The notes below the pieces were generated by a model that was not told the DNA's origin, did not search any database, and worked only from the letters and a program-made list of their open reading frames with translations. A DNA stretch of 7,415 nucleotides from CAMYJH01 sp041589735 (GTDB lineage: Bacteria > Pseudomonadota > Gammaproteobacteria > HK1), in assembly GCA_041589735.1 (NCBI GenBank), contig JBFHVA010000176.1, forward strand, positions 1 through 7,415, given 5' to 3'. Both the position numbers and the translations under genes were made by a program. Below are positions 1-5,293 of the stretch, in pieces; within the stretch, counting starts at the first letter, position 1; every line of letters starts with the position of its first letter.

Positions 1-239
1 CCGATCCGCGGGCCATGTTCATGCTCGCCGGCAGCGTGCTTTACCTGGTGGGCTGCATCGTGGTGACACTCGTGTGCAATGTTCCCAGAAACAACGCGCT
101 CGCCGCTGTTGCACCGACGGATGCGACAAGTGCGAACCTTTGGGACGGCTATGTCTCTGGCTGGACTGCCTGGAACCATGTACGTACCATAGCGTCGCTT
201 GCTGCCGCGGCGTTATTCACGGTCGCACTGGGGTTTTGA
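1..239 (+). CDS. DUF1772 / anthrone oxygenase-like membrane protein, 3' end only
   Basis: This is the C-terminal 78 or so residues of an integral membrane protein; the reading frame enters from the left edge (first whole codon at base 3) and stops with TGA at 237-239. Two hydrophobic segments are visible: one at about residues 6-25 (LAGSVLYLVGCIVVTLVC) and one over the last 18 or so residues. Between them lies the pattern N-V-P-x-N-N-x-L followed by W-x-x-Y-x-x-x-W-x-x-W-N-x-V-R-T. That pattern resembles the C-terminal half of DUF1772 proteins, small four-helix membrane proteins whose best-known relatives are fungal anthrone oxygenases. Most bacterial members have no proven function. The assignment rests on motif recognition over a partial sequence. 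The ATG codons near base 15 lie inside the domain and are not the real start. Confidence 0.7.
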   Translation, partial: DPRAMFMLAGSVLYLVGCIVVTLVCNVPRNNALAAVAPTDATSANLWDGYVSGWTAWNHVRTIASLAAAALFTVALGF

Positions 240-382
240 GCGGCCAGGAGAATAACTAGGGGACTTCAGGACAACGGGGCTGCCGCACTTTTGGAATTAG
301 TGCAAATCGGCTGGGGAGAGCCGAAAATAAAAAATACGAGATCCGGCCCTCGATGACCGACAGCGCAGAAGGGGAAAGTGTC

Positions 383-646
383 ATGTATGAAGAAACACTG
401 GTGAACCAAGTCGAGGTGCGCAAAGACGTGCAGGTGGACGGCGTAAAGCTCGGGGTGATAGCGAAGAAGCTGGAAGAGGGCGAGTGGGAGCTCTCGATAG
501 AGAACGAAGTCGGCGCCCGGTCGGTGTGGATCGAACCTTTTCTCACGGCTCGGATGGCGCTCGCTGCCGGGCTCAAGGCGATTGAATCTGAAGGCGTCGA
601 GTCTTTTGCTGACAAAAAAGACCTGGAGTGCCAGGCTCAAGACTAG
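383..646 (+). CDS. Small acidic protein of unknown function
   Basis: This encodes about 87 residues and no family is recognised with confidence. The protein begins MYEETLVNQVEVRK. Its middle part alternates charged and hydrophobic residues in a way that suggests beta strands (VDGVKLGVIAKKLEEGEWEL, then SIENEVGARSVWIEPF). It ends with a likely amphipathic helix rich in Ala and Glu (ARMALAAGLKAIESEGVESF) and a charged tail. There is no signal peptide or membrane segment, so it is probably cytoplasmic. The start at 383 is preferred because a purine-rich GGGGAAAG stretch lies about 5 to 12 bases upstream. An in-frame ATG at 353 would add ten residues but has a poorer ribosome binding site. The layout resembles small single-domain accessory proteins, but no function should be inferred. 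Confidence 0.6.
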   Translation: MYEETLVNQVEVRKDVQVDGVKLGVIAKKLEEGEWELSIENEVGARSVWIEPFLTARMALAAGLKAIESEGVESFADKKDLECQAQD

Positions 647-691
647 TCGCCGGGCACAAGCCGACCGACCATCGGCCCCGAGCCGGAATCG

Positions 692-961
692 ATGGCAACC
701 CTTCCAACGGTAATTCCTAAGTATGGCGGCCAGGATGTGCGGCTGATCGAGGCCGCTCGAACCGGCGAAACTTCTCAAATACGTCGTCTTCTCGACGAAG
801 GCGTTGATCCCAACGAGGCTGACGCGAACGGTTTTACCGCCCTGATTATGGCGAGTAGCGCCGGAAAGCTGGATGCCGTCAAGTTATTGATCGGCGCGGG
901 CGCCGACGCATCGAGGAAAGACGGCTCCGGTTACGATGCGTATCATGCCGCGATGTTTTAA
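692..961 (+). CDS. Short ankyrin-repeat protein
   Basis: This is an 89-residue protein made almost entirely of ankyrin repeats, which act as protein-binding scaffolds. Repeat 1 spans about residues 15-47 (DVRLIEAARTGETSQIRRLL, then DEGVDPNEADANG). Repeat 2 spans about 48-80 (FTALIMASSAGKLDAVKLLI, then GAGADASRKDGSG). Both show the usual A-x-x-G-x-x-x-x-V/I-x-x-L-L-x-x-G-x-D pattern. The protein then stops after nine residues of a third repeat (YDAYHAAMF), so it is either a natural minimal ankyrin protein or one shortened by a late mutation. There is no signal peptide. The ribosome binding site before ATG 692 is weak (GGAA about 6 bases upstream). The stop codon at 959-961 runs into a strong AAGGAG sequence that does not serve a normal gene. 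The binding partner is unknown. Confidence 0.75.
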   Translation: MATLPTVIPKYGGQDVRLIEAARTGETSQIRRLLDEGVDPNEADANGFTALIMASSAGKLDAVKLLIGAGADASRKDGSGYDAYHAAMF

Positions 962-1004
962 GGAGATTTCCGTGGAACCACGATGGCGCCTTCCGATCAA
1001 ATAA
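960..1004 (+). other. Orphan Shine-Dalgarno with a ten-codon reading frame
   Basis: A near-ideal ribosome binding site AAGGAG (960-965) stands six bases before a GTG at 972. That GTG opens a frame of only ten codons (MEPRWRLPIK) ending in TAA at 1002-1004. A second short frame starts at ATG 983 and encodes 21 residues up to TGA 1046-1048. Neither resembles a known peptide. This may be a leader peptide, or the broken 5' end of a gene whose remainder is lost. Bases 1005-1101 hold nothing else recognisable. Confidence 0.25.
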
Positions 1005-1101
1005 TGAAAGTGCTTAAGTCCGAGACGCATCCCGGATCCCGTGTGTGATTGAAAAGGCAATAGCTCCGGATGTGCTGACCGCATAGGTCAAAAACTTCTC
1101 G

Positions 1102-1644
1102 ATGACCATTCGCGTGGAAATCATCGCTCGTGGCCACGGAAGGACCTCCGACGCTGAGGCTTCTAAAGTCGCGGCGTGGCGCGGGGAGCTGTTTGCCGAA
1201 GACCAGGACATCGTTGATGCATTTACCTGGCAAAACAAAGACGGTATGGGCTTCGGTATCCACGCGTACATCGACGATGAATTCATAGGGTTTACCCATG
1301 TGTTTCCACGTATGGGACTAATCAACGATTCCGCGATTCTGATGGGCTGCCTTGGCAGCGTGATGACCTCGAAGCAGCATCAGGGGAAAGGGGTCGGAAC
1401 CATTGCCGTCAAAACCGCGGGTGGCGTCATTCTCAATACTCTACAGGCCGATTTAGGGGTGCTGGTCTGCAAATCAGCACTGTTGCCGTTCTATGAGCGT
1501 CTTGGCTGGCGCCGGATACCGGGCCCTGTTTTCATTGAGCAGCGAAAAGAGAAAATGCAGTGGCCCTTTGAGGCGATGGCGCTGTTGCGGGAAGGGGGAA
1601 GCCCGGCTGCCGGCAAGCTGGACTTGTGCGGTCTTCCGTTTTGA
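1102..1644 (+). CDS. GNAT family N-acetyltransferase, AAC(2')/NodA-like
   Basis: This is a predicted cytoplasmic acyl-CoA-dependent N-acyltransferase of 180 residues, a normal size for a single GNAT domain. The acetyl-CoA pyrophosphate loop is visible as QGKGVG at residues 94-99, matching the family Q/R-x-x-G-x-G/A motif. It is preceded by the strand that carries LGSVMTS. Motif B appears as LLPFYERLGWRR at about 127-138, where the FYxxLGW pattern is typical. The C-terminal LDLCGLPF recalls the ending of some aminoglycoside 2'-N-acetyltransferase and NodA-like members. These features place it in the superfamily but do not reveal the acceptor substrate, so drug resistance should not be assumed. 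ATG 1102 is the first usable start after an in-frame stop at 1084-1086, but its ribosome binding site is poor. It stands alone: the neighbours on both sides are separated by about 100 to 140 bases. Confidence 0.75.
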   Translation: MTIRVEIIARGHGRTSDAEASKVAAWRGELFAEDQDIVDAFTWQNKDGMGFGIHAYIDDEFIGFTHVFPRMGLINDSAILMGCLGSVMTSKQHQGKGVGTIAVKTAGGVILNTLQADLGVLVCKSALLPFYERLGWRRIPGPVFIEQRKEKMQWPFEAMALLREGGSPAAGKLDLCGLPF

Positions 1645-1657
1645 ACGATTAAAGTAG

Positions 1658-1675
1658 GCGGGAACTCAAGCCCGC
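1658..1675 (+). terminator. Weak hairpin after the acetyltransferase gene
   Basis: GCGGG (1658-1662) pairs with CCCGC (1671-1675) across an eight-base loop, 14 bases after the stop codon. There is no T-run after it, so if it ends transcription at all it would not be a standard intrinsic terminator. Confidence 0.2.
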
Positions 1676-1692
1676 GCAGTATTCCTCTCGGC

Positions 1693-1723
1693 AAGCTTCA
1701 TATTTCGACTCGGGATGAAGCTT
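1693..1723. promoter_or_regulatory. Perfect 9-bp inverted repeat upstream of the cyclase-family gene
   Basis: AAGCTTCAT (1693-1701) and ATGAAGCTT (1715-1723) are exact reverse complements separated by 13 bases. They sit 20 bases before the first possible start codon of the hydrolase gene. A dyad in this position could be an operator for a dimeric regulator, or a stem-loop in the 5' leader. No regulator gene is present in the window to assign it to. Confidence 0.35.
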
Positions 1724-1743
1724 CTCAGTTCAAGAGACCATTA

Positions 1744-2826
1744 ATGAAAAAACTACGGAGGTTCACGGTGAGTAGACTCGGGAATTTTGCAAACTCTGTG
1801 GCAGTGATCGTAATTGGACTGTTCTGCGTGCCTGTCTTCGCAGTGAATGACGCACCGATTATCGAGGGGTGGGCACCCTCGGAATGGGGCGCGGACGATA
1901 AGGCGGGCGCCGTCAACCGCACCACGCCGGAACTGGTGCTCAAGTCGGTGAAACTGGTCAAGCAGGGTAAAGTCGCGACCCTTGGGAAGGTTTACCAGCA
2001 GGACGCCCCCACATTCGGTTCGCGGGGCTGGCGCATGACCATTCCGGGCCTGCCGAGCGGTGGGCCCTTTGGCGAGCAGAAACTTGTGTATAACGATGAG
2101 TATCTCGCCACCGAGATTGGCCAGGTCGGCACCCAGTTCGACGGCCCCGGACACATTGGCGTGATTACCTCGAAGGGCATGTTTTTTTACAACGGCCGAT
2201 TCGCCGAAGACGCCGATATCAACGCCTATGGCATGGGTCCACTGGGCGTTGAGCACGTGGCCAAGATCGGATTCGTCTGTCGCGGCGTGCTGCTGGATGC
2301 GGTAGCGCTGCGAGGCGGTCAGCTGCCTATTCCCAAGACCAATGACCGATCAGATCCCGGCATCGTCACCGATGAAGACGTGAAGGCGATGGTGAAGAAG
2401 CAGGGCATCGATCCCATCGACGTAGGCGACTGCGTGTTTCTCTACACCGGCCACGGCGACATCTGGCACCCCACCCAGTGGGACACCTTCGACGCTGCCG
2501 AAAAACAAAGACGTATCGCAGCGTTCAATGCCGGCTCGCCGGGTTTTGGATCGTCCGCCTGCGAATATCTCGCCTCGCGCAAGATCATTCTCTGGGGCTC
2601 CGATACGTTTGCCTCCGAGGCGGTGGGACCAGGGTTCGGCGGCGAGACCACGCAGCCCTTCGAGTGTCATATCACCATGATGACCAAGCGCGGGATCTGG
2701 AACATCGAGAATCTCGACCTGTCGCAGCTCGTTGCCGACAAGGCATACGAGTTCCTGCTCGTGTGGTCGCCGCTCAAGATGAAGGGTGCTACCGGATCTC
2801 CGGGAAACCCGGTAGCCCTTTACTGA
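1744..2826 (+). CDS. Exported cyclase-family (KynB-like, PF04199) metal-dependent hydrolase
   Basis: The product is 360 residues from ATG 1744. Residues 1-33 form a Sec signal peptide with a basic start (MKKLRR), a hydrophobic core (NSVAVIVIGLFCVPVFA) and a likely cut after VFA, so the enzyme should act in the periplasm. The mature part matches the cyclase / kynurenine-formamidase-like hydrolase family, whose members hydrolyse cyclic or open amides and related compounds. The family's HxGTHxDxPxH metal motif appears as Q127-V-G-T-Q131-F-D133-G-P-G-H137, with two histidines replaced by glutamine. The later signature is present as CHITMMTKRGIWNIENLDL, with His309 and Glu322. GHGDIWH lies at 237-243. 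GTG 1768 is an alternative start with a better ribosome binding site and keeps the signal peptide. The gene reads towards the downstream TRAP operon but is separated from it by about 590 bases. Its substrate is unknown. Confidence 0.85.
   Translation: MKKLRRFTVSRLGNFANSVAVIVIGLFCVPVFAVNDAPIIEGWAPSEWGADDKAGAVNRTTPELVLKSVKLVKQGKVATLGKVYQQDAPTFGSRGWRMTIPGLPSGGPFGEQKLVYNDEYLATEIGQVGTQFDGPGHIGVITSKGMFFYNGRFAEDADINAYGMGPLGVEHVAKIGFVCRGVLLDAVALRGGQLPIPKTNDRSDPGIVTDEDVKAMVKKQGIDPIDVGDCVFLYTGHGDIWHPTQWDTFDAAEKQRRIAAFNAGSPGFGSSACEYLASRKIILWGSDTFASEAVGPGFGGETTQPFECHITMMTKRGIWNIENLDLSQLVADKAYEFLLVWSPLKMKGATGSPGNPVALY
1757..1770 (+). promoter_or_regulatory. GGAGG ribosome binding site favouring an internal GTG start
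   Basis: GGAGG (1757-1761) lies six bases before an in-frame GTG at 1768-1770. This is close to ideal spacing. The ATG at 1744 has only AAGAG (1731-1735) upstream. Starting at 1768 would give MSRLGNFANSVAVIVIGL, still a credible signal peptide, so the true protein may be eight residues shorter. Confidence 0.45.
2784..2821 (+). terminator. Hairpin overlapping the end of the cyclase-family gene
   Basis: GCTACCGG (2788-2795) and CCGGTAGC (2809-2816) are perfect 8-bp complements within the last codons of the gene. A competing inner stem of CCGGG/CCCGG with an AAA loop overlaps it (2800-2812). Only a short T-run (TTT at 2819-2821) follows, just before the stop codon. It may be a weak terminator or a 3'-end protecting structure. 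Confidence 0.35.
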
Positions 2827-2992
2827 TTGGTGTTGAAGATGCCCGCGGACCTAAGGCTCGACACTCGACGGAAATGTAACTACCCGGGCGCAATCCATCC
2901 CGGTCAACAACGGAGACTGCGAGCACGCCCGTCGGAATTCTTTTAGTTTCGATTTCCGGCGGAGAGCACATCGGCCGGCGATAGCGCCACCA

Positions 2993-3214
2993 TCAGTGTG
3001 GCCCGGCATTAGTCGTCCAGGGCGATACGCTCGTCCGCGCGATGGGCGTTGGCCTTTGTAAATGAAGCAGAGCCCGGGCGTCGGCATCCTCCGCTGTGAT
3101 CGACTCGGCCGGGTTATAACGGATGCCGGCTTCGCAACGCACGAAGATCTTACCGACGTCGGTGAGCGCAGTCATAGCGGCGGCGTCGTGGCAGACGTAG
3201 GTGGATAGCCTCAT
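2993..3214 (-). pseudogene. Remnant of an M20-family amidase (hydantoinase/carbamoylase type), C-terminal piece
   Basis: On the minus strand, about 50 codons (3214 down to about 3059) closely resemble the C-terminal catalytic end of M20 zinc amidases of the N-carbamoyl amino acid hydrolase / allantoate amidohydrolase class. The readable parts are CHDAAAMTALTDVGKIFVRC, then EAGIRYNPAESITAEDADAR. In intact enzymes the first block usually reads SGAGHDA and the second GISHNPAES. Here the first is STYVCHDA and the second histidine is tyrosine, so both metal-site motifs are damaged. After ALLHL the similarity ends and the frame runs on without recognisable sequence. The frame is blocked by a stop at 3239-3241. 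A 25-codon frame at 3211-3288 (ending LQLEAHIR) overlaps the remnant by ATGA and might be its frameshifted upstream continuation. With full enzymes usually over 400 residues, this is a relic rather than a working gene. It opposes the flanking genes. Confidence 0.65.
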
Positions 3215-3332
3215 CGGATGTGCGCCTCTAACTGAAGTTTAATCATGAGAGCGGTTGCGCATTCGGCCGCGCTGGTGGACAACTGCATGGATTGATCTGC
3301 TTATCTCATCGCCGCAAGCGCTTTGGCTCGTG

Positions 3333-3361
3333 TTGTTCGCGGTAAGCCCCCCTGATATGGT
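3333..3361 (+). promoter_or_regulatory. Possible sigma-70-type promoter for the TRAP operon
   Basis: TTGTTC (3333-3338) and TATGGT (3356-3361) are separated by 17 bases. They match the -35 and -10 consensus at three and four of six positions. This would place the transcript start near 3368, roughly 50 bases before dctQ. The match is modest and the call is a suggestion only. Confidence 0.25.
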
Positions 3362-3368
3362 AACGCCA

Positions 3369-3389
3369 GCGTCCTCATAGAAAGGACGC
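3369..3389. promoter_or_regulatory. 7-bp dyad ahead of the TRAP operon, possible operator or leader hairpin
   Basis: GCGTCCT (3369-3375) and AGGACGC (3383-3389) are exact reverse complements around a seven-base centre. They are followed by eight A residues (3390-3397). The element starts at the predicted transcript start and ends 17 bases before the dctQ ribosome binding site. It could be a repressor site or a stem-loop in the 5' leader. It is not a terminator for rightward transcription because A's, not T's, follow. Confidence 0.3.
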
Positions 3390-3406
3390 AAAAAAAAGGA
3401 CAGTTT

Positions 3407-3422
3407 AGGAGAGCCTGAGTTG
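3407..3422 (+). promoter_or_regulatory. Ribosome binding site that fixes the TTG start of dctQ
   Basis: AGGAG (3407-3411) sits eight bases before TTG (3420-3422). The first in-frame ATG lies beyond the first membrane helix, so the TTG start is well supported. Confidence 0.7.
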
Positions 3423-3959
3423 ACCGGCCGGCTGCAGATTCTCGGTGACAGAGCCGCCTGGGCGAGCGAGCGCCTGAGCTGGCTGGTGGAGAGGATCTGC
3501 GTGCTCCTCGCCATCCTTCTGGTGCTGGACGTCTGGCTCGGCGTGCTCGTCCGCTACCTCATTCCGCTTCCCCTCACCTTCATGGAGGAAGCAGCCCGCT
3601 ACCTGATGATCTGGACCGCGCTGCTCGCGGTCTCGTCGTGTATCTCCCGGCGCGAGCATATCGGGGTGGAGATCGTGTTTGACGCGTTACCGGAAAAGGT
3701 ACAGCGAGTGCTCCTCGGTGTGCTCGACGTGCTCGGCGTCATCTTCTTCGCGCTGCTTCTGTTCTACGGCATTGGCATGGTGGAAAAGGGCGCGCGCCAC
3801 TTCACCATGATCTATGGCATGACCAAGAGCGTTCCCTTCGCGGTAGTGCCGGTATCGGCGGCTCTTGCATGTATCCAGCTGATCCTGGTCGCCATCCGCG
3901 ACCAGGCGCGCTGGACCAGCACCGAGGGTCCCATAGAGCCCGGAAAGGCGTTGTCGTGA
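3420..3959 (+). CDS. dctQ: TRAP transporter small permease, DctQ family
   Basis: This is the 179-residue small membrane subunit of a tripartite ATP-independent periplasmic (TRAP) transporter. It pairs with the large DctM permease in the inner membrane to import carboxylate-type solutes using an ion gradient. Four hydrophobic segments are visible at about residues 22-47, 58-76, 96-121 and 138-159, which is the usual DctQ topology. The family's helix-2 signature is present as FMEEAARYLMIWTALLAVSS followed by RREHIGVE (about 55-84). The length is typical. Translation starts at TTG after a good AGGAG. The stop TGA overlaps the GTG start of dctM by four bases, so the two subunits are probably translationally coupled. 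Sequence alone does not reveal the solute. Confidence 0.92.
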   Translation: MTGRLQILGDRAAWASERLSWLVERICVLLAILLVLDVWLGVLVRYLIPLPLTFMEEAARYLMIWTALLAVSSCISRREHIGVEIVFDALPEKVQRVLLGVLDVLGVIFFALLLFYGIGMVEKGARHFTMIYGMTKSVPFAVVPVSAALACIQLILVAIRDQARWTSTEGPIEPGKALS

Positions 3960-5245
3960 CCTGGGTCGCGCTCACCTTTTTCGGGCTGCTGGTGCTGGGT
4001 ATGCCGGTGGGGTACGTGCTGGGAATTGCCGGCATGGTGGGCATGTTCACCATCGGCGGCTCGGGCCGGTTCATGCCCATGGCGCCGGAACGCTTTTTCG
4101 CCGGCCTGGATTTGTTTCCGTTTTTGGCGATGCCGTTCTTCATTCTTGCCGGCGAGATCATGAACCGCTCCGGCATCACTGACCGGCTGATGCGCTTTGC
4201 CGACGCGCTGGTCGGCTATCTTCGCGGCGGCATGGCGCATTCCAATATGGTTGCCTCGGTGTTTTTCGCCGGCATTACCGGGGCCGCCACCGCCGACGCC
4301 GCGGCCTTCGGCAACACCCTGGTGCCGGCGATGGTGAAGCAGGGCTATACGCGCCCGTTCGCCTGTGCGGTCACCGCGGCCGGCTCGATCATCGGCCCCA
4401 CCATTCCGCCGTCCACGCTGATGGTGATTTATGGATCTCTCATGGGTGTTTCCATCGCGGGCCTTTTTGCCGCCGGAATTCTGCCGGGACTGCTGATCTG
4501 CCTGCTCTGCATGTCAGTGATCGCGGCGCTTGGCCGCCGGCTGAATCTGCCGAAGGCGGCGGGCGGGCCGAGCCTGCGGCTGATCCTTAAAACATTCCGC
4601 GACAGCCTCAGCGCGCTGGTGCTGCCGGTGATCATCCTCGGCGGGATCCTGGGCGGCGTCACCACGCCGACCGAGGCGGCGTCAATTGCGGTCTTCTACG
4701 CGCTGGTGGTCGGCGGCCTGGTGTACCGCGCCCTCACATGGGCCGACCTGGTCGACATGTTGGTGCGCACGGTGCGCATTACCGGCGTCGTCTTTCTGAT
4801 TATCGCCTCCGCATCGATCCTCGGCTGGTGGATGACGTTCCAGCAGATCCCGCAGGCGATCGCCGCCGGTTTTCTCACGGTGTCCGAGAATCCGCACGTG
4901 GTTATTGCGATGATCCTGGCGCTGCTGCTTTTCATCGGGCTGTTCATGGACATCAACGCGACGCTGGTGATCCTGGCGCCAGTGCTTGCCCCGCTCACGC
5001 TGCAGATCGGCATGGAGCCGGTTCACGCAGGCGTGATGATCGTGCTGGCGCTCAATATCTCGCTGATGACGCCGCCGGTGGGGGCGTGTCTGTTCGTACT
5101 CGCCTCGGTTACCGGCGAGAAGCTCGAGGCCATCGCCCGGCAACTGTGGCCGTTCCTCATTGCGGAGGTCGGGGTGCTGCTTGTCATCGCCTACTGGCCG
5201 GGCCTGACCTTGTTTATCCCGCGGCTGCTTGGATTCGCGGAGTAG
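3956..5245 (+). CDS. dctM: TRAP transporter large permease, DctM family
   Basis: This is the 429-residue large permease that forms the transport pathway with DctQ. GTG 3956 is chosen because it overlaps the dctQ stop (GTGA), has GGAAAGG seven bases upstream, and gives an N-terminus (MTWVALTFFGLLVLGMPVGY) in line with other DctM proteins. The open frame extends further upstream, but that part overlaps dctQ and reads as a non-membrane sequence, so it is an artefact. The protein is strongly hydrophobic, with about a dozen membrane segments. Family motifs in order are PFFILAGEIMNRSGI (about 61-75), GGMAHSNMVASVFFAGITGA followed by TADAAAFG (about 91-118), IIGPTIPPS (about 139-147), GGVTTPTEAAS (about 230-240) and LMTPPVGACLF near residue 370. 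All are intact, so the protein should be functional. dctP follows after 45 bases. Confidence 0.94.
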   Translation: MTWVALTFFGLLVLGMPVGYVLGIAGMVGMFTIGGSGRFMPMAPERFFAGLDLFPFLAMPFFILAGEIMNRSGITDRLMRFADALVGYLRGGMAHSNMVASVFFAGITGAATADAAAFGNTLVPAMVKQGYTRPFACAVTAAGSIIGPTIPPSTLMVIYGSLMGVSIAGLFAAGILPGLLICLLCMSVIAALGRRLNLPKAAGGPSLRLILKTFRDSLSALVLPVIILGGILGGVTTPTEAASIAVFYALVVGGLVYRALTWADLVDMLVRTVRITGVVFLIIASASILGWWMTFQQIPQAIAAGFLTVSENPHVVIAMILALLLFIGLFMDINATLVILAPVLAPLTLQIGMEPVHAGVMIVLALNISLMTPPVGACLFVLASVTGEKLEAIARQLWPFLIAEVGVLLVIAYWPGLTLFIPRLLGFAE

Positions 5246-5276
5246 CAACAAAAACGGATTGAAAACTTCACTCAAC

Positions 5277-5293
5277 AGGAGGACTTCATAATG
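5277..5293 (+). promoter_or_regulatory. Strong ribosome binding site of dctP
   Basis: AGGAGG (5277-5282) lies eight bases before ATG 5291. It is the strongest site in the operon, which fits the need for more binding protein than permease. Confidence 0.7.

Larger units (their letters stand above)
2827..3419. other. Spacer without an intact gene
   Basis: About 590 bases separate the hydrolase gene from the TRAP operon. Bases 2827-2992 contain no frame with recognisable homology. Bases 2993-3238 carry the decayed minus-strand amidase piece. Bases 3240-3419 show a possible promoter, a 7-bp dyad, an eight-A run and the dctQ ribosome binding site. Confidence 0.6.

Noticed and set aside
244..256. 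AGGAG-like ribosome binding site after the DUF1772 stop
   Set aside because: No start codon with an open frame lies at a suitable distance (the following triplets include stops), so it does not mark a gene.
307..324. TCGGCT/AGCCGA 6-bp hairpin followed by an A-rich stretch
   Set aside because: For rightward transcription a terminator would need T's, not A's, and no leftward gene ends here. Six base pairs are easily met by chance.
266..778. Minus-strand open frame of 170 codons across the small unknown gene
   Set aside because: It spans two plus-strand genes and their spacer and shows no family pattern. The plus-strand frames have more protein-like composition.
2827..3419. Possible insertion sequence or CRISPR array in the large spacer
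   Set aside because: No regularly spaced repeats, no transposase-like frame and no terminal inverted repeats with target duplication could be seen.
3239..3514. Minus-strand open frame of 91 codons over the dctQ leader
   Set aside because: Its first part is antisense to dctQ and the rest shows no family similarity. The promoter/ribosome-binding-site reading of the plus strand is more economical.
3869..3955. N-terminal extension of dctM from ATG 3869
   Set aside because: The extra 29 residues are charged, overlap the dctQ coding sequence in another frame and do not fit the DctM N-terminus. GTG 3956 with the GTGA overlap explains the start better.
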